A DNA stretch of 64,000 nucleotides. Source: Sellimonas caecigallum (GTDB lineage Bacteria > Bacillota > Clostridia > Lachnospirales > Lachnospiraceae). The notes below the pieces were generated by a model. The model did not search any database and was not told the origin of the DNA. It worked only from the letters and a program-made list of their open reading frames with translations. The translations under genes were made by a program, and so were the position numbers. The DNA lies in the NCBI RefSeq assembly GCF_045038405.1, contig NZ_CP173660.1, positions 1,364,001-1,428,000 on the forward strand, given 5' to 3'. Below are positions 60,153-64,000 of this stretch, piece by piece. How positions within the stretch are numbered: position 1 is the stretch's first letter; each line of letters opens with the position of its first letter.

Positions 60153-61690
60153 GACAGCATACCTCTCAGTTTCTTCCTGTCCGCTTTCCCGTTCGCCGTC
60201 ATCGGGATACGGTCAAGGAAAAGGATTTTTTTCGGGATCATGTAGTCCGGCAGAAACTGTCTGAGCTGATTTTTTATATTCTGCACAGTATCCGCCTCGT
60301 TTTCCGGCCGGCTACGAAGTACTGCAAATGCGGCAATACTTTTGACTTTCCCGTTTCTTATACATGGCACAGCCACGGCGTTTTCAATATCCGGAAGATT
60401 TCTCAGGTTGCTCTCGATATCTTCCAGTTCGATCCGGTAGCCATTCAGTTTTACTTGCAGATCGATCCTCCCGCAGTAGTAGAGAAGACCATTTTTCAGA
60501 TATCCTTCATCCCCTGTCCGGTATCCTCGAAAAGACTGTCCGTCCTTTTCTGTGCAGAAAAAAGCTTTTTCAGTCAGAGACGGCTGTTTGTAATATCCGG
60601 TGCTGACCGTGTCCCCGATGAGGATGATCTCCCCTTTTTCTCCTTCCGGCACTGGTTTTCCATTTTCATCATGAATCTCAATCCACGTCCCAGGTCTGGC
60701 ATATCCGACAGGAAGCGGCGATTCGGACGCGTTTCGTTCAGGTGTGACAGGAATCTCTGTGACAGCTACCGTGGACTCAGTCGGACCGTAAGTGTTCATG
60801 ATGACACTGTTTGGGAAACGGCCCTGAAGACGTGCGGCTGTCCGATTTGTCAGAGTCTCTCCGCAGAAGAGGAACACATCCAGATTCGGAAGAAGATCTG
60901 AAGAAAAGGACGGATCAGCCAGACAAACATCTGCAAAAGAAGGAGTAGAAACCCAGACGGAAGCCTGGGACTCTTTCAGAGCAGGAATGAGCCTTCCAAA
61001 ATCCTCCTGCGTCTTCTTTGAAAGCGTGTACAGTGTACCTCCGCAGGCCAGACACGTATACAAGTCCATGACGGACAAATCAAAAGAAAAAGGTGCCTGG
61101 TTCAGGAATATCTGTCCCTGCTTTTTTTCAGCAGCATTTCCAAGAGTCACAGACCAATCGAGATAATTATTCAGACAGTTGGACGAAATCTGTACCCCCT
61201 TCGGAGTTCCGGTACTTCCGGATGTGAAGATCATGTAAAAAGTCTCGTCTCCGGAAACTGGACGCAGGCTTTCGCGCAGTTTCGGTCCTTCCGCGGATGA
61301 TATTGTTTTTTGTATCTCTTCTTTTGTGAAAATCCGAAGCGATGCGGACGGCAAAGCTTCTGGAGGAAACGGCTCACACGAGAGAATCAACGGTGCATCA
61401 ACCGCTTCCAATATGGATTTGACTCTTGCAGGCGGCACAGAGATATCGACAGGGCAATATCCGCGTCCTGATTTTACGCATGCCAGAAAGGCGATCAGCA
61501 TCTCCGGGCTTTTATGTCCGTATACAGGCACGGGAGTTTTGTCCGCTCCGCAAAGATTCTGCAAGGTATATGCAAGACGGGTGGAAGCGGCATCAAGCTC
61601 TCTGTAGCTGATGGAGCCTTCCTCTGTATGCATGGCGGCGCGCTCCGGAAACAGGAGCGCTGTCATTTGTATTTGTTCTAAAATATTCAT
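60149..61690 (-). CDS. dltA: DltA D-alanine:carrier protein ligase
   Basis: A 513-residue ANL-superfamily enzyme that activates D-Ala with ATP and loads DltC. Motifs: YMIFTSGSTGTPKGVQIS (P-loop), NTYGPTESTVAVTE, YRTGDEG and the C-terminal Lys in MTANGKADRKKL. The ATG has GGAGGAAA upstream. It leads the minus-strand operon dltA-dltB-dltC-dltD-dltX. Confidence 0.95.
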   Translation of the reverse strand: MNILEQIQMTALLFPERAAMHTEEGSISYRELDAASTRLAYTLQNLCGADKTPVPVYGHKSPEMLIAFLACVKSGRGYCPVDISVPPARVKSILEAVDAPLILSCEPFPPEALPSASLRIFTKEEIQKTISSAEGPKLRESLRPVSGDETFYMIFTSGSTGTPKGVQISSNCLNNYLDWSVTLGNAAEKKQGQIFLNQAPFSFDLSVMDLYTCLACGGTLYTLSKKTQEDFGRLIPALKESQASVWVSTPSFADVCLADPSFSSDLLPNLDVFLFCGETLTNRTAARLQGRFPNSVIMNTYGPTESTVAVTEIPVTPERNASESPLPVGYARPGTWIEIHDENGKPVPEGEKGEIILIGDTVSTGYYKQPSLTEKAFFCTEKDGQSFRGYRTGDEGYLKNGLLYYCGRIDLQVKLNGYRIELEDIESNLRNLPDIENAVAVPCIRNGKVKSIAAFAVLRSRPENEADTVQNIKNQLRQFLPDYMIPKKILFLDRIPMTANGKADRKKLRGMLS

Positions 61691-61734
61691 ATACTTTTTC
61701 CTCCAGCTTGTATTGTTGTTGCGTGGTTACTTGT

Positions 61735-61762
61735 ATGATAAAAAAAGTCCGGAAAAAGTCAA
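61735..61762 (-). promoter_or_regulatory. Promoter of the dlt operon
   Basis: On the minus strand TTGACT (61757-61762), 16-base spacer, TATCAT (61735-61740), 45 bases before the dltA ATG. The divergent PucR-type gene lies on the other side. Confidence 0.5.
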
Positions 61763-61867
61763 TACAGTTTTGAGAACAGTAAAAAAACATTCATGTAATC
61801 TTAATAATCTTCATTTACTTTTCGCCTTTTTTTGATATAATGATTGCATTGAATGGAGGTACAAAAC

Positions 61868-62968
61868 ATGTTGTCAAATCAGGTACTGCAAAGAGCTGTC
61901 TCGGAGATGGAGGCGATTGCCGGGGGAGCATGCTCAGTATGGTCCCTTGACGGATACCGGATCGTACTGTCCGGTTCCGAGAGTGAGGGAACAGCAGAAA
62001 GGGTAAAAAGATTTCTGAAAGATGTAAAAGAAGACTCGGAGCCGGGAATGGAAGAAATCCGGACAGGATACGCGCTTTTTGCCGTGTTCGACGAGGAGAA
62101 ACCGGCTTATATTCTGAGCCTGGAAAATATGAGCGGAGAGAAAGCCGAGATTGTTGGACGTCTTGGAGTAAAAGAATTGGAGAGTCTTATCCGCGCTTAC
62201 AAGGAAAAAGTGGATAAAAACCGTTTTCTTCAAAATCTGCTTCTGGATAACATGCTCTTGGTGGATGTATTTAACCAGGCAAAAAAACTGCATATTGAAA
62301 ATGATCAGAAGAGGGTCATTTATCTGATCGAGGCGAACGCCAGTGATAATCAGTTCCTGCTGGAGGTGCTCAAAGGCATGTATGCATCAGGTATGAAGGA
62401 TTTTGTGACTGCGGTGGATGAAGGAAGCGTCATCCTTATCAAGGCGCTAGAAGAGACAGAAGGATACAGAGAAGTGTATGAGAAAGCCAGGGCTCTCGTG
62501 GACACAGTATCCGCGGAGGCGATGGTAAACGTCCGCGTTGCATATGGCACGATCATCCATGAACTCAAAGACGTCTCCAAGTCTTACAAAGAAGCAGGAA
62601 TGGCAATGGATGTAGGAAAAATTTTCTACGCAGAGAAGACGATCCTTGCGTACAACGAGCTTGGTATCGGAAGACTCATTCACCAGATTCCGGTTTCCCT
62701 GTGTGAAATGTTCTTAAAAGAAGTGTTCGGGGACAAAGACGTGGAGCAGTTTGAGGAAGAGACGCTGTCTACGGTCTTCAAATTTTTTGAGAACAGCCTG
62801 AACATATCTGAGACGGCTCGACAGCTTTACATCCACAGAAATACCCTTGTCTACCGCCTTGAGAAAATCCAGAAGATGACGGGGCTTGATGTCCGGGTAT
62901 TCGAGGATGCACTGACATTTAAGATTGCGATGATGGTATCGGAACATATGAAATATATGAAGCAGTAA
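61868..62968 (+). CDS. PucR/CdaR-type transcriptional regulator
   Basis: A 366-residue regulator from the ATG at 61868 (GGAGGT eight bases upstream; an ATG at 61853 is less likely). The N-terminal part resembles a CdaR sensor (about 10-120); the C-terminus holds the helix-turn-helix ISETARQLYIHRNTLVYRLEKIQ. Such proteins respond to sugar acids or purine compounds. The following hydratase gene is its likely target, but dlt is also divergent from it. Confidence 0.88.
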   Translation: MLSNQVLQRAVSEMEAIAGGACSVWSLDGYRIVLSGSESEGTAERVKRFLKDVKEDSEPGMEEIRTGYALFAVFDEEKPAYILSLENMSGEKAEIVGRLGVKELESLIRAYKEKVDKNRFLQNLLLDNMLLVDVFNQAKKLHIENDQKRVIYLIEANASDNQFLLEVLKGMYASGMKDFVTAVDEGSVILIKALEETEGYREVYEKARALVDTVSAEAMVNVRVAYGTIIHELKDVSKSYKEAGMAMDVGKIFYAEKTILAYNELGIGRLIHQIPVSLCEMFLKEVFGDKDVEQFEEETLSTVFKFFENSLNISETARQLYIHRNTLVYRLEKIQKMTGLDVRVFEDALTFKIAMMVSEHMKYMKQ

Positions 62969-62972
62969 GCAT

Positions 62973-63004
62973 CGGAGACAGGCAGTTTTGCTTGTCTCTG
63001 TTAG
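62973..63004 (+). terminator. Terminator after the PucR-type gene
   Basis: GGAGACAGGC and GCTTGTCTC form a stem around a TTTT-containing loop, followed by a TTAGTTT stretch. It is moderate in strength. Confidence 0.5.
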
Positions 63005-63064
63005 TTTAATGTGTTAAAATATTGGCGATAGCGGCAGCTGAATAAAGAGAAGGAGGCCAGGTAC

Positions 63065-64000
63065 ATGATAAAATTATATGAAAACGGCGTTTATCTGCTG
63101 AATGGGACAGAGATCATAGAAGACGGACCAGATGTCAGGGAGAAACTGAAAGTCCTGACGGGAAGAGAAATCAAAAAGGAACAGGCGGCAGAGGAGACGA
63201 TCGCATACCGCATACTGAAAAGCCATAATGTCTCCGACGATATGGAGAATCTGAATATAAAGTTTGACAAACTTACGAGTCATGACATCACGTTTGTCGG
63301 CATTATCCAGACTGCCAGAGCGTCCGGACTTGAGAAATTTCCGGTACCGTATGTCCTTACAAACTGTCACAACAGCCTCTGTGCGGTGGGCGGGACGATC
63401 AATGAGGATGACCATATGTTTGGCCTGACCTGTGCGAAGAAGTACGGCGGAGTCTATGTGCCGCCGCACCAGGCAGTGATCCACCAGTTTGCGAGGGAGA
63501 TGCTGGCAGGGGCCGGAAAGATGATCCTCGGATCGGACAGCCATACCCGTTACGGTGCCCTTGGAACGATGGCCATGGGAGAAGGGGGACCGGAACTTGT
63601 AAAACAGCTTTTGAACAAAACATACGATATTCGTATGCCGGGTGTTATCGGAGTGTATCTGACCGGAGAGCCGGTAAAAGGCGTCGGCCCGCAGGATGTA
63701 GCTCTGGCGATCATCAAGGCTGTATTCAAAAACGGCTATGTGAACAATAAAGTGATGGAATTTGTAGGACCTGGGGTAGCAAGTTTAAGCGCAGACTTCC
63801 GTATCGGAATTGATGTGATGACGACAGAGACAACCTGCCTTTCCTCTATCTGGAAGACCGACGAGGTAATACGTGAATTTTATCAGATTCACGGAAGAGA
63901 AGAAGAATATAAAGAGTTGAATCCGGGCGAAGCAGCGTACTATGACGGTCTGGTATATGTGGATCTGAGTGCTGTACGCCCGATGATCGCGATGCCGTTT
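63065..64000 (+). CDS. Aconitase-family hydratase, N-terminal part
   Basis: The gene is open from the ATG at 63065, which follows AGAAGGAGG, to the right edge (312 codons) and continues beyond. Aconitase/homoaconitase family motifs are present: LTNCHNSLCAVGGTI, GSDSHTRYGALGTMAMGEGG and TTETTCLSSIW, with Cys and Ser-His groups typical of the 4Fe-4S hydratases. The substrate is unclear; the group that this resembles is annotated only as hydratase. It is downstream of a PucR/CdaR-type regulator. Confidence 0.9.
   Translation, partial: MIKLYENGVYLLNGTEIIEDGPDVREKLKVLTGREIKKEQAAEETIAYRILKSHNVSDDMENLNIKFDKLTSHDITFVGIIQTARASGLEKFPVPYVLTNCHNSLCAVGGTINEDDHMFGLTCAKKYGGVYVPPHQAVIHQFAREMLAGAGKMILGSDSHTRYGALGTMAMGEGGPELVKQLLNKTYDIRMPGVIGVYLTGEPVKGVGPQDVALAIIKAVFKNGYVNNKVMEFVGPGVASLSADFRIGIDVMTTETTCLSSIWKTDEVIREFYQIHGREEEYKELNPGEAAYYDGLVYVDLSAVRPMIAMPF

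Noticed and set aside
59202..60245. Plus-strand frame of 347 codons opposite dltB
   Set aside because: dltB is clearly coding with MBOAT motifs, and this frame is its complement with odd composition.

Overview
The window looks like chromosomal DNA of a spore-forming, low-to-mid G+C Gram-positive anaerobe, most likely a gut Lachnospiraceae relative (Clostridia). The reasons are purine-rich Shine-Dalgarno sites before most genes, MecA and PerR-type regulators, rubredoxin, sporulation-type genes (cwlD, bofA), a Lachnospiraceae-style Tad pilus locus with DUF5702 and DUF6382 proteins, DUF6147, and a dlt operon. No rRNA, tRNA or CRISPR array was seen.

Layout. 1-0.6 kb: end of a rubredoxin-type gene and a Fur/PerR regulator. 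0.8-5.8 kb: secreted NlpC/P60 hydrolase, DUF1858 protein, MecA, a hypothetical protein and a membrane-anchored GH18 protein. 5.9-8.5 kb: the sporulation amidase gene cwlD, split by a ~1.9 kb element that encodes a serine recombinase and one small coupled ORF. 8.5-11.3 kb: Sua5 fused to a degenerate LMW-phosphatase domain, upp and dCMP deaminase. 11.4-11.9 kb: yaaL-like gene and bofA. 12-21 kb: a complete-looking Tad/Flp pilus operon with a structured leader, ending in DUF6382 and rhomboid genes. 21-26 kb: soluble histidine kinase, HIT protein, sigma factor, murG, DUF4367 and DUF6147 proteins, and a hairpin-rich intergenic block. 26-30 kb: TSCPD protein, mtnN, a membrane protein and pgi. 30-36.4 kb: the F1Fo ATP synthase operon atpBEFHAGDC. 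36.5-47.6 kb: adenine deaminase, TetR regulator, and a peptide-utilisation cluster (M14 peptidase, DUF969/DUF979 membrane pair, M29-like protein, pyroglutamyl peptidase) cut by an insertion sequence. 47.9-57.4 kb: sugar ABC transporter, GH2 beta-galactosidase and a YesMN-type two-component system whose response regulator carries a frameshift. 57.4-61.7 kb: dltABCD plus a small dltX at the 3' end, on the minus strand. 61.9-64 kb: PucR/CdaR-type regulator and the start of an aconitase-family hydratase.

The most interesting system is the cwlD element. The two cwlD halves share a 6-bp ACATGG repeat at the element ends. Joining them at that repeat removes 1904 bp and restores an uninterrupted 225-codon amidase frame. 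The recombinase lies on the same strand downstream of the cwlD promoter, and its stop codon lies beyond the right junction, so in the excised circle it would end a few codons after the joint. This resembles the skin elements of sigK, but is far smaller and sits in a cortex-modification gene. I infer regulated, sporulation-timed excision; the sequence alone does not prove it.
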